Assembly (NCBI GenBank): GCA_964415525.1 | Contig: CAYQAS010000027.1 | Location: 1 to 42,144 of the forward strand | Length of the DNA: 42,144 bases | From: CAZPUI01 sp964415525 | Lineage (GTDB): Bacteria; Acidobacteriota; Holophagae; Holophagales; Holophagaceae | Direction of reading: 5' to 3' | Part shown: in pieces, positions 1-7,297 of the stretch | Numbering within the stretch: position 1 is the stretch's first letter | Layout: each line of letters starts with the position of its first letter | The notes under the pieces: model-generated | What the model was told of the DNA's origin: nothing | Database searches by the model: none | What the model saw: only the letters and a program-made list of their open reading frames with translations | Position numbers and translations under genes: made by a program

Positions 1-635
<635 letters not shown>

Positions 636-643
636 GCGTCGGC

Positions 644-1423
644 ATGCCTTCGCCCCTGACCCTCCTCTTTCTCGTCCTCGCGGCCTTCCTGGCGGGCTTC
701 ATCGATGCCTGCGTGGGCGGTGGCGGACTCATCACCATCCCGGCGCTGCTCATCGGCATGCCGGGCCACGCCATCACGACGGTGCTGGGCACGAACAAGG
801 TGGTGGCCTTCACGGGGACGACCGTGGCCGCTGCGCAGTTCGTGCGCTCGAAGGCGCTTCATTGGCGCGAAATGGTCCGGCCGGTGCTGGCGGGCGGTGC
901 GGGCGCGGCCTGCGGGGTGGCGCTGGCCTACTTCCTTCAGGGCCGCTTCGAGATGTACCTGCGTCCCCTGATGATCGTGCTCATGGTGGCGATGCTGCTC
1001 TTTACGGTCTTCAAGCCCCAGATGGGGGCGGACCACGCGCCGCGTTTCGCCCTGCACCACCAGCGCTCGCTCGCCATGGGAATCTCCTTCGTCATCGGCT
1101 TCTATGATGGCTTCTTCGGCCCAGGCACGGGCTCCATGCTCATCTTCCTGTTCGTGGTGGTGCTGGGCTTCGATTTCCTGCGGGCCTCCGCTCTCAGCAA
1201 GAGTGTGAACTGGGCCTCCAACATCGTCAGCCTCGGCATCTTCGTCTCCAGGGGCAGCTGGGTGCCGCTGGTGGCGGGTGCCATGGCCATGGGCAACGGC
1301 CTCGGCGGCTACCTCGGCGCCCGCACGGCGTTGGCCAAGGGCAGCGCCTGGATTCGCGTGGTTTTCATCGTCGTGGTGAGTGCCTTGGTGCTGAAGCTGG
1401 GGTACGACCAGTGGTTGAAGTAG
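644..1423 (+). CDS. TSUP (TauE/SafE) family permease
   Basis: Predicted inner-membrane permease of 259 residues. TSUP proteins are generally linked to export or uptake of sulfite, sulfoacetate and other organosulfur anions; the substrate here cannot be read from the sequence. The chain is very hydrophobic with about eight membrane segments. It has the two-half architecture typical of the family: a glycine-rich motif after the first helix (GFIDACVGGGGLI, near residue 18) and a second copy-like motif (GFYDGFFGPGTGS, near residue 155). The ATG at 644 lies 9 bases after the prfA stop and is preferred over in-frame upstream codons, which would run through prfA and add a non-hydrophobic arginine-rich tail. 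Confidence 0.85.
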   Translation: MPSPLTLLFLVLAAFLAGFIDACVGGGGLITIPALLIGMPGHAITTVLGTNKVVAFTGTTVAAAQFVRSKALHWREMVRPVLAGGAGAACGVALAYFLQGRFEMYLRPLMIVLMVAMLLFTVFKPQMGADHAPRFALHHQRSLAMGISFVIGFYDGFFGPGTGSMLIFLFVVVLGFDFLRASALSKSVNWASNIVSLGIFVSRGSWVPLVAGAMAMGNGLGGYLGARTALAKGSAWIRVVFIVVVSALVLKLGYDQWLK

Positions 1424-1481
1424 GGCGCCGCTTCCTTTTTCCCCTGAACCGGGGCTGCGGACCCTCGGCTACATTGGATCC

Positions 1482-1778
1482 ATGTCCTCCCCTCGCCCCA
1501 GGCCCTTCTGGCTCGATCTGATGTTGCGCGCGTTGCGCTTCCTCTACCTATTGTGGGGCGGCATCCTGATCGGCAATCTGGCGCTGCACAACACGCTCTA
1601 TTTCCCCGATGTGCTCTACCGGTTTCCCGAGGTCGTGCGCTTCCTGACGAAACCGCTTGGGCGCGGGTTGCTGCTGGGCGTGGCACTTTCCATGGCCCTC
1701 GCCGCACTCTTCGAGATGTGGGAGCTGGTGGACCGCCTGCTGGTGCGGCTCATGGGTGACCACGACGGGGACCATTGA
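1482..1778 (+). CDS. Small membrane protein of unknown function
   Basis: A 98-residue protein I do not recognise. It has a short basic N terminus, a hydrophobic segment around residues 15-35 (LRFLYLLWGGILIGNLAL), a polar stretch with many aromatics, and a second hydrophobic segment around residues 58-78. A charged tail rich in Asp and His closes it. Two membrane passes are therefore likely. Its TGA overlaps the ATG of the following LolC/E-like permease by one base (TGATG), which implies translational coupling and suggests a role with, or at least co-expression with, the lipoprotein exporter. It could also be an unrelated accessory protein. Confidence 0.65.
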   Translation: MSSPRPRPFWLDLMLRALRFLYLLWGGILIGNLALHNTLYFPDVLYRFPEVVRFLTKPLGRGLLLGVALSMALAALFEMWELVDRLLVRLMGDHDGDH

Positions 1779-3031
1779 TGCTGCCGAAATCCAAGTCCTT
1801 CCCTGCCTACCTCTCCGACCGATACCTGCGTACCCGCAAGAAGGGCGCCTTCGTGCGCACCATGGTGCGCTTCGCCACCGGGGGCGTGGCTTTGGGTGTA
1901 TTTGTCCTCCTCGTGGCCATGTCCCTCTTCAACGGCTTTGCGCAGGAACTGCAGAGCACCCTCTTCGGCGCGACGGCGCACTTCTCCATTTCGGCTTTGG
2001 CTGGGGACTTCACGGATACGGCGGGGGATCTGGCCCGCATCCGCTCGGTCCCCGGCGTGGTGGGCGCCAGCCCCAGTCGCAGCGACTGGACGCTGATGCG
2101 TTCCAACCTGCCCGGCGCGCCGCTCGCTCCCATGCTCATGTGGGGCGTGGATCCTGCAAGCGTCCGCAGCGTCAGCACGCTCTTCAAGGAACTGGCGCCG
2201 CGGCCGGTGGAGGATCTGAAGGAGGGCGAAGTCCTGATTGGGAAGGATGCCGCCGACCGGATGAAACTGCGGGTGGGGGACGACATCGTCGCGAACTTCG
2301 GGAACAACTCGGAGCTGGGCCTGGGAGGATCCATGGCGCGGCAGGCGGTCTTCCGGGTCGCTGGCATCTTTCGCAGCGGCATTGCCGAGTACGACAAGAG
2401 CTGGGGCTTCGTCCACTTGAACGAAGCCATGCGCCTCGCGGGAGTCGAGCAGGCGTCCTACGTGCAGGTGAAGGTCTCGAGCATCGATGCCATCGAGCCC
2501 ATGAAGCCGAAGATTCTCGCGGCGCTCGGTCAGACCACCCAGGTCGGGCCCTACTGGGTGCCGGATCTCCGGGAGCAGAACCGGTTGCTCTTTGCGGCAT
2601 TGAAGGTCCAGAAGTGGCTGTTCAACCTCGTCCTGTCGCTCATCGTCCTGGTGGCGACCTTCAACATCGTGGCGAGCCTCGTGCTGCTGATCACCGAGAA
2701 GCGCCGGGATCTGGGCGTGCTCCTCAGCCTGGGTGCCACGCCGGCCCAGGTGCAGCATGCCTTCCAGCTCCAGGGCGTGCACATCGCGCTGAAGGGCACC
2801 CTCTGGGGGCTGGGCACGGCCATTCCGTTCTGCCTGCTGGCGGACCACTACCGCTTCATCCGGATGCCCCAGGATCTCTACGATTTCGTGACGCATCTGC
2901 CCTGTCGGCTGGCGCTGTTGGACATCGCGCTGGTCGCGGTCTTTCCCCTGTTGGTGGCCTGGTGGGCCAGCCGCTTCCCGGCCCGGCGCGCATCCCGGGT
3001 GGATCCCGTGGATGCCCTGCGTGCGGAGTAG
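1778..3031 (+). CDS. lolC: LolC/LolE-type lipoprotein-releasing permease
   Basis: Membrane subunit of an ABC exporter that, in the Lol family, lifts mature lipoproteins out of the inner membrane and hands them to LolA. The 417-residue chain has the FtsX/MacB-like plan: a cytoplasmic start (LSDRYLRTRKKGAF), a first membrane helix around residues 30-50, a large periplasmic domain (about 50-270), and three C-terminal helices with the typical RRDLGVLLSLGA stretch before the third helix. I chose ATG 1778 because it overlaps the previous stop; a TTG one codon earlier is also possible. The ATP-binding subunit follows 3 bases after the stop. Only one permease gene is present, so it may serve as a LolC/E homodimer (LolF-like); this is inference. 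Confidence 0.85.
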   Translation: MLPKSKSFPAYLSDRYLRTRKKGAFVRTMVRFATGGVALGVFVLLVAMSLFNGFAQELQSTLFGATAHFSISALAGDFTDTAGDLARIRSVPGVVGASPSRSDWTLMRSNLPGAPLAPMLMWGVDPASVRSVSTLFKELAPRPVEDLKEGEVLIGKDAADRMKLRVGDDIVANFGNNSELGLGGSMARQAVFRVAGIFRSGIAEYDKSWGFVHLNEAMRLAGVEQASYVQVKVSSIDAIEPMKPKILAALGQTTQVGPYWVPDLREQNRLLFAALKVQKWLFNLVLSLIVLVATFNIVASLVLLITEKRRDLGVLLSLGATPAQVQHAFQLQGVHIALKGTLWGLGTAIPFCLLADHYRFIRMPQDLYDFVTHLPCRLALLDIALVAVFPLLVAWWASRFPARRASRVDPVDALRAE

Positions 3032-3034
3032 CCG

Positions 3035-3694
3035 ATGAGCGACTTGATCGGACAGCAGCTGTCCATTCGTTCCCTGCACAAGACTTATGCAGGGAACGAG
3101 CATCCCGTCTTCGATGGCTACTCCCTGGAGGTCGAGCCGGGCTGCCTCTGTGCCATCGTCGGCGTGTCCGGCGTGGGTAAGACGACGCTCTTGAACTGCG
3201 TCGCGTCCCTCGATCACTGGGACGCCGGTGAGATTCGCGTGGGCGATGAGAAGGTGCCCATGGGCGATCCCACCGCCGGGGCGCTCCACCGTCGCCGCCA
3301 CGTCGGCCTCGCCTTCCAGCAGCCTCATCTGCTGCCGGAGTTCACGGTGCTGGAGAATCTGCTGATGCCCCTGCGCATCTGCGGAGATTTGAACGGCGCG
3401 CCATGGGCGGAGGAACTACTCAAGCTCGTCGGACTGGATGGCTTGGCGGAGCGTCTTCCCTCCACGCTTAGCGGCGGACAGGCCGCTCGGGTCGGACTCG
3501 CCCGGGCCCTCGTGCGTCGCCCCAGCCTGCTGCTGCTGGATGAGCCCACAGGCAACCTCGATCCGGCGACCGCCGACGAGGTCTTCGGGGTGCTCCTGCG
3601 ACTGCATCAGGAACTGCGCCCCACGACGCTGCTGGTTACCCACAACCCCGGTCTGGCCGCGCGCTGCGAGCGGACCGTGCGGCTGGGGATCTGA
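3035..3694 (+). CDS. lolD: LolD-like ABC transporter ATP-binding protein
   Basis: ATPase subunit (219 residues) powering the adjacent LolC/E permease. All nucleotide-binding motifs are present: Walker A GVSGVGKTT (about residues 43-51), Q-loop (AFQQPHLLPEFTVLENLLMP region, about 93-112), signature LSGGQ (145-149), Walker B LLLLDE (165-170) followed by PTGNLD, and the switch His in LLVTHN. The size and the PTGNLD/PEFTVLEN features fit the LolD/MacB/FtsE class. It starts 3 bases after the permease gene and is the last gene of this plus-strand run, since a hairpin terminator follows. Confidence 0.9.
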   Translation: MSDLIGQQLSIRSLHKTYAGNEHPVFDGYSLEVEPGCLCAIVGVSGVGKTTLLNCVASLDHWDAGEIRVGDEKVPMGDPTAGALHRRRHVGLAFQQPHLLPEFTVLENLLMPLRICGDLNGAPWAEELLKLVGLDGLAERLPSTLSGGQAARVGLARALVRRPSLLLLDEPTGNLDPATADEVFGVLLRLHQELRPTTLLVTHNPGLAARCERTVRLGI

Positions 3695-3721
3695 ACCTGC
3701 CCTGAACGCCCACGAAAAAAG

Positions 3722-3749
3722 AACGGGAGCAGTGGAAGCTGCTCCCGTT
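3722..3749. terminator. Bidirectional hairpin terminator between lolD and mrp/apbC
   Basis: Perfect 9-bp stem CGGGAGCAG / CTGCTCCCG with a 6-base loop, flanked by an A-run on the left (3716-3723) and TTTCTTTTT on the right. It therefore reads as an intrinsic terminator on both strands, sitting between two convergent genes. Confidence 0.9.
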
Positions 3750-3767
3750 TCTTTTTGCCCCTGCGAA

Positions 3768-4805
3768 TTACAGGCCCAGCTTCGTTTTCAGCTTCGTGGC
3801 CATTTCCATGAAGATGGCAGTCTCTGGGCTTTCAGGGTGGCTGAGAACGACAGGGGTGCCGCTGTCGCCGCCCTGGCGGATGGCGAGGTCGATGGGGACT
3901 TCGCCGAGGAAGGGCAGCTCCATCCGCAGGGCCGCGGCCTTCACGCCGCCGTTGCCGAAGATGTGGGTCTCGTGGTTGCAGTTCGGGCAGAGGAAGCTCG
4001 ACATGTTCTCGATGACGCCGATGACGGGCACCTGGGCGGTGTTGAAGAGGCCGATGGCCTTCTTGGCATCGAGGAACGCGACGTCCTGGGGCGTGCTCAC
4101 GACGACGGCGCCATCCACGTGGGCGTTCTGGATCAGGCTGATCTGGATGTCACCGGTACCCGGGGGCAGATCGATGATGAGGAGGTCGAGGTCGCCCCAG
4201 ACCACATCCCCCAGGAACTGCTGAAGCGCCTTGTTGAGCATGGGGCCGCGCCAGATGATCGGCTTGTCGTCCTCCACGATGAAGCCCATGCCCATGAGCT
4301 GGATGCCATAGCGCTCGATCGGTGCGATGCGGCCGTCGGGGGTGGCCATGGGGCTCTCGGTGGTGCCGAACATCATGGCGAGGCTGGGGCCGTAGAGGTC
4401 GGCGTCCAGCAGGCCCACCTTGAGGCCCAGTTTCGTGGCGGCGCAGGCGAGGTTGGAGGCGACGGTGCTCTTGCCCACGCCGCCCTTGCCACTGCCCACG
4501 ACGATGGACTTCTTCACCGTGGTCAGCAGGTTACGGAACTGCGCCTCCGGTGTCTTTTCCCACAGCAGGTTGAGGTCGAAGGCTTCGACACCATCCATCG
4601 CGACAATGTTCTGCTCCAATGCCTGGCGAATGGGGAAATCGCGGTCCCGATACATGTCGGGCAGCTGGATCTCCAGGCGCACCCGCGTGCCATCGACATC
4701 AATGGCCTTCACGGCCTTGAGCGAAACCAGTGTGGAGGTGGTTCCGGGAAGCTCCCAGCTGTTGAGGAATTCGAAGATCGCGGCGCGACTGACCCGTGCA
4801 CTCAT
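3768..4805 (-). CDS. apbC: Mrp/ApbC-type P-loop Fe-S cluster carrier ATPase
   Basis: Mrp/NBP35-family ATPase that carries and transfers iron-sulfur clusters to apoproteins in the cytoplasm. The 345-residue chain begins with a MIP18-like (DUF59) region (about residues 5-85). It continues with the deviant Walker A GKGGVGKST (106-114), LLDADLYGPS (132-141), a Walker B-like IIDLPPGTGD (210-219), and the CxxC pair Cys273/Cys276 (CPNC) that binds the bridging cluster in this family. Length and motifs are complete. It is transcribed alone on the minus strand, converging on lolD, with rplY diverging upstream. Confidence 0.93.
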   Translation of the reverse strand: MSARVSRAAIFEFLNSWELPGTTSTLVSLKAVKAIDVDGTRVRLEIQLPDMYRDRDFPIRQALEQNIVAMDGVEAFDLNLLWEKTPEAQFRNLLTTVKKSIVVGSGKGGVGKSTVASNLACAATKLGLKVGLLDADLYGPSLAMMFGTTESPMATPDGRIAPIERYGIQLMGMGFIVEDDKPIIWRGPMLNKALQQFLGDVVWGDLDLLIIDLPPGTGDIQISLIQNAHVDGAVVVSTPQDVAFLDAKKAIGLFNTAQVPVIGVIENMSSFLCPNCNHETHIFGNGGVKAAALRMELPFLGEVPIDLAIRQGGDSGTPVVLSHPESPETAIFMEMATKLKTKLGL

Positions 4806-5146
4806 GCAGACTCCTTGCAGGTTCCATCATTGCAGACCCGCGGCACTTGGATGCCGACGGGGGACTGCCTGAAATCACCCCGGAGCATGGTGGTCTTCGC
4901 CCGAAGCCGGCGGTTGCCTCTCGAACCCGCGGACGAAAAGGCCGTGTGTGAGCCTCCGACGCACGGAGCACATTCACTGCCTCCGTGAAATCGACCTCCT
5001 TGGGAGCCTTCTTCAGGATGTTTTGCCTTTGTTTTCAAGGCCTTCTTCGATACTCTGGTCGTTCGCCCATTTGGGGCGTTGGGGGGTCGCCCGGCCCCTT
5101 TTCCCAACGAGAGGGCTGCCGACGAGCAGCTAGGTAGGAGGAACTC
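4806..5146. other. Intergenic region upstream of rplY and apbC, with hairpin-rich rplY leader
   Basis: No convincing gene in these 341 bases. It must hold the divergent promoters of apbC and rplY. A GATACT at 5049-5054 could be a -10 for rplY, but the best -35 candidates (TTGCCT 5023, TTGTTT 5029) give poor spacing, so no promoter is called. The likely rplY leader contains CGCCC/GGGCG (5064-5078) and CGTTGGG/CCCAACG (5077-5083 with 5103-5109) inverted repeats. An ideal Shine-Dalgarno AGGAGG at 5136-5141 lies 5 bases before the rplY ATG. Confidence 0.5.
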
Positions 5147-5734
5147 ATGGAAGAAACCCTGATCGTTTCGAAGCGCGAGAAGGTTGGCAAGTCTGAGACC
5201 AGCAAGCTCCGCAAGGAAGGCCTGATCCCCGCCACCGTCTACGGCCTGAACGAGTCCCCTGTCTCCGTGGCCATCAGCCCGAAGGTCGTGGCCCGCATCC
5301 TGGCCAGCGACGCCGGCATGAACAGCGTCGTCTTCATGCAGCGCGAGGGCACGGACATCAAGCGCCACGTCATCATCAAGGACGTGCAGCGCAGCCCCCG
5401 CACCGGCCGCCTGGTGCACATCGACTTCATGCGCGTCGATCCCACCCACAAGGTCAAGGTGATCGTCCCCATCCGCCTCAAGGGCACCCCCGTGGGCGTC
5501 AAGGAAGGCGGCATCCTGGACTTCATCCACCGCCAGATTGAAGTGGAGTGCCTCCCTGCCTTCATCCCCGCCCACATCGATGTGGACGTGACCGGCATGA
5601 AGCTCGGCGACATCATCCGCCTGGACCAGGTGAGCCTGGACAGCCACATCGTGGTGCACGGCGACATCCACAACATCATCTGCACCTGCCACGGCAAGAA
5701 GGCCGAGGACGAGATCGTCGAGCCCGCCAAGTAG
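5147..5734 (+). CDS. rplY: 50S ribosomal protein L25 / general stress protein Ctc
   Basis: Ribosomal protein L25 of the long Ctc/TL5 type (195 residues). It binds the loop E region of 5S rRNA in the central protuberance of the 50S subunit. The N-terminal L25 domain (residues 1-95) shows the typical RKEGLIPATVYG start and the RTGRLVHIDFMRVD stretch; the C-terminal TL5-like beta domain (about 100-185) carries VPIRLKGTPVGVKEGG and the IDVDVTGMKLGD motif. The start is fixed by AGGAGG five bases upstream. The gene is monocistronic: a strong palindromic terminator follows directly. In many bacteria pth follows, but not here. Confidence 0.95.
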   Translation: MEETLIVSKREKVGKSETSKLRKEGLIPATVYGLNESPVSVAISPKVVARILASDAGMNSVVFMQREGTDIKRHVIIKDVQRSPRTGRLVHIDFMRVDPTHKVKVIVPIRLKGTPVGVKEGGILDFIHRQIEVECLPAFIPAHIDVDVTGMKLGDIIRLDQVSLDSHIVVHGDIHNIICTCHGKKAEDEIVEPAK

Positions 5735-5752
5735 GGTTTCGCTGCATCAAGG

Positions 5753-5782
5753 AAGAAGGGGCCGCATATGCGGCCCCTTCTT
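5753..5782. terminator. Palindromic bidirectional terminator after rplY
   Basis: A perfect 30-base palindrome centred at 5767/5768 (AAGAAGGGGCCGCAT and its complement) ending in TTCTTTT on the plus strand and TTCTT on the minus strand. It separates rplY from the convergent cytochrome gene. Confidence 0.9.
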
Positions 5783-5800
5783 TTACATGGGATTTCGTTT

Positions 5801-7240
5801 CTACTTGATCCCGAATGTCGCCAGCACCTTGGGATCCTGCTCGTCCTGAGCCAGCAGCTCGTGGCAGGTGTTGCAGTCGCTCTTGATGCCCTTGCCGTCC
5901 TTGCTCGAGTGGCTCCCCGCGTGGCACCGGAAGCAGCCCAGCTGGTTCACGTGGCCGATATGGTTGGCATGGGTGCCCCAGGTGAGTTTCATGTCGGGAT
6001 AGACATTCTTGAGGTGCATGTCCCGCAGCGCCTCGCCCGCCACCTTGATGTCCGCTGCCCGCGACTGGGCGACAGCGGGATGGTTGGCCTGATAGAACGC
6101 CGCGAGCGCCTGGGGAAGCTTTTGGGTGACCTCATCCCGGCTCTTGTATTCCGCCTTGAGGAGCGCCAATCCCTGCTTCTTGAGGAAGGGCAGGTCCTTT
6201 GCGATGCGGCCTTCCTGAAGGGCGCGGTCAATGGCGGCGCCCGGCAGATCGAAGACGTGGGTGGGCCGGTTGTGGCAGTCCACGCAGTCCATGGACCGCA
6301 GGGGGAGCTTGGCCACGGCCTCGGGCCTGAGCTCGGTGCTTTCGTCCAGGTATTCCACCGTCTTGCCCTGATCGTCCTTGTAGAGCACCCGGGGGATCTG
6401 GTGGCGTTTCTCGTCCCCGGCGGCGTACTGGATGCGGGAGCCCTCATCGAGGTGGCGACCATGAATGCCCAGGGCGCCCTTCGGGGAGCGCCCGCCGAGC
6501 CGCAGCATGACGACGGTGTAGGAGGGCGTGTTCGCTTCATCCTCTTCGTACTTCACGCGAACCTGCATCTTGTCGCCGTGGAATTTCTGCGGCCAGTGGC
6601 ACTGCTCGCAGGTCTCCCGGGCGGGGCGCAGGTTCTCCACCGGGCTCGGGATGGGCCGGTGGTAGGTGCCTGCCACGACCGCCCACACCTGGCGCAGGCC
6701 GGAGATCTTGGCCTTCACGAACCAGTCCGCACCGGGGCCGATGTGGCACTGGGCGCAGCCCACCCGGGAGTGGGCGCTGTCCTTGAATGCGCCGTATTCA
6801 GGGGCCATCACGCTGTGGCAGGTGAGGCCGCAGAACTGGTTGGAATCGAGGTAGTGCATGCCTTTGGAGGTCGCCACACCCACCAGGGCGATGTTGACCG
6901 CGGTGGCGGTGACGACGAACACGACCGCCCGCTTCACGGAAGGTGTGGAGATGTGGAGGGGCTGAAGGTCTTCCGTCTCTCCGGACATGCGGAGCCGACG
7001 GCGGCGGCGCCAGAGCCCCAGGGGGATGAGGAGCAAGCCGAAGACAAAGATGCCCGGCAGCACCAGGAAAAGCAGGATGCCGAAGTAGGGATTGCTGGGG
7101 TGTACGCCCAGAATCTCGAGGCCCCAGACCCACATCATGGAAAGCGCCGCGGCCGTCGTGAGAGCCACACCCATGAGGCTGATGCGGTCGCCCATCATGC
7201 CCCGGACGGTTTCTCGCCAGTGCCTTAGCAGGTTGCGCAT
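5801..7240 (-). CDS. NapC/NirT-type membrane-anchored multihaem cytochrome c (ImcH-like)
   Basis: Likely inner-membrane quinol-oxidising cytochrome passing electrons to periplasmic carriers. The 479-residue chain has three membrane helices (about 20-42, 53-76, 104-123) and then a periplasmic domain with six haem sites: an unusual CX3CH (Cys137-His142, CGLTCH) and five CXXCH (Cys162, Cys211, Cys319, Cys436, Cys456). The stretch after the third helix, with the first two haems and the VENLRPARETCEQCHWPQKF segment, is typical of NapC/NirT proteins of metal-reducing bacteria. The three-helix plan recalls ImcH of Geobacter, which as I remember has seven haems; one site fewer is seen here, so ImcH-like is a tentative label. 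It is the last gene of the minus-strand redox block, 57 bases after the CoA-disulfide reductase gene. A hairpin touches its ribosome-binding site. Confidence 0.88.
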   Translation of the reverse strand: MRNLLRHWRETVRGMMGDRISLMGVALTTAAALSMMWVWGLEILGVHPSNPYFGILLFLVLPGIFVFGLLLIPLGLWRRRRRLRMSGETEDLQPLHISTPSVKRAVVFVVTATAVNIALVGVATSKGMHYLDSNQFCGLTCHSVMAPEYGAFKDSAHSRVGCAQCHIGPGADWFVKAKISGLRQVWAVVAGTYHRPIPSPVENLRPARETCEQCHWPQKFHGDKMQVRVKYEEDEANTPSYTVVMLRLGGRSPKGALGIHGRHLDEGSRIQYAAGDEKRHQIPRVLYKDDQGKTVEYLDESTELRPEAVAKLPLRSMDCVDCHNRPTHVFDLPGAAIDRALQEGRIAKDLPFLKKQGLALLKAEYKSRDEVTQKLPQALAAFYQANHPAVAQSRAADIKVAGEALRDMHLKNVYPDMKLTWGTHANHIGHVNQLGCFRCHAGSHSSKDGKGIKSDCNTCHELLAQDEQDPKVLATFGIK

Positions 7241-7250
7241 GATTGTCCTC

Positions 7251-7280
7251 CGGGATTCCGAGCAAGGTATCGGAATCCCG
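7251..7280 (-). promoter_or_regulatory. Perfect 11-bp hairpin abutting the cytochrome gene's ribosome-binding site
   Basis: CGGGATTCCGA and its exact complement flank an 8-base loop (7262-7269). Read on the minus strand, the foot of the stem overlaps the first base of the GGAGGA Shine-Dalgarno (7251-7246), which sits 5 bases before the ATG at 7240. No T-run follows, so this is not a standard terminator. An RNA structure controlling translation or processing, or a DNA operator, are both possible. Confidence 0.6.
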
Positions 7281-7297
7281 GGGCGGCTGCAGGAGTT

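Noticed and set aside
1616..3328. Long minus-strand open frame opposite the LolC/LolD genes
   Set aside because: Shadow of the plus-strand genes; His/Gln/Arg/Asp-rich sequence without recognisable domains and spanning two real genes.
5768..7228. Plus-strand open frame opposite the cytochrome gene
   Set aside because: The minus strand carries six haem motifs and three membrane helices; the antisense product has no motif.
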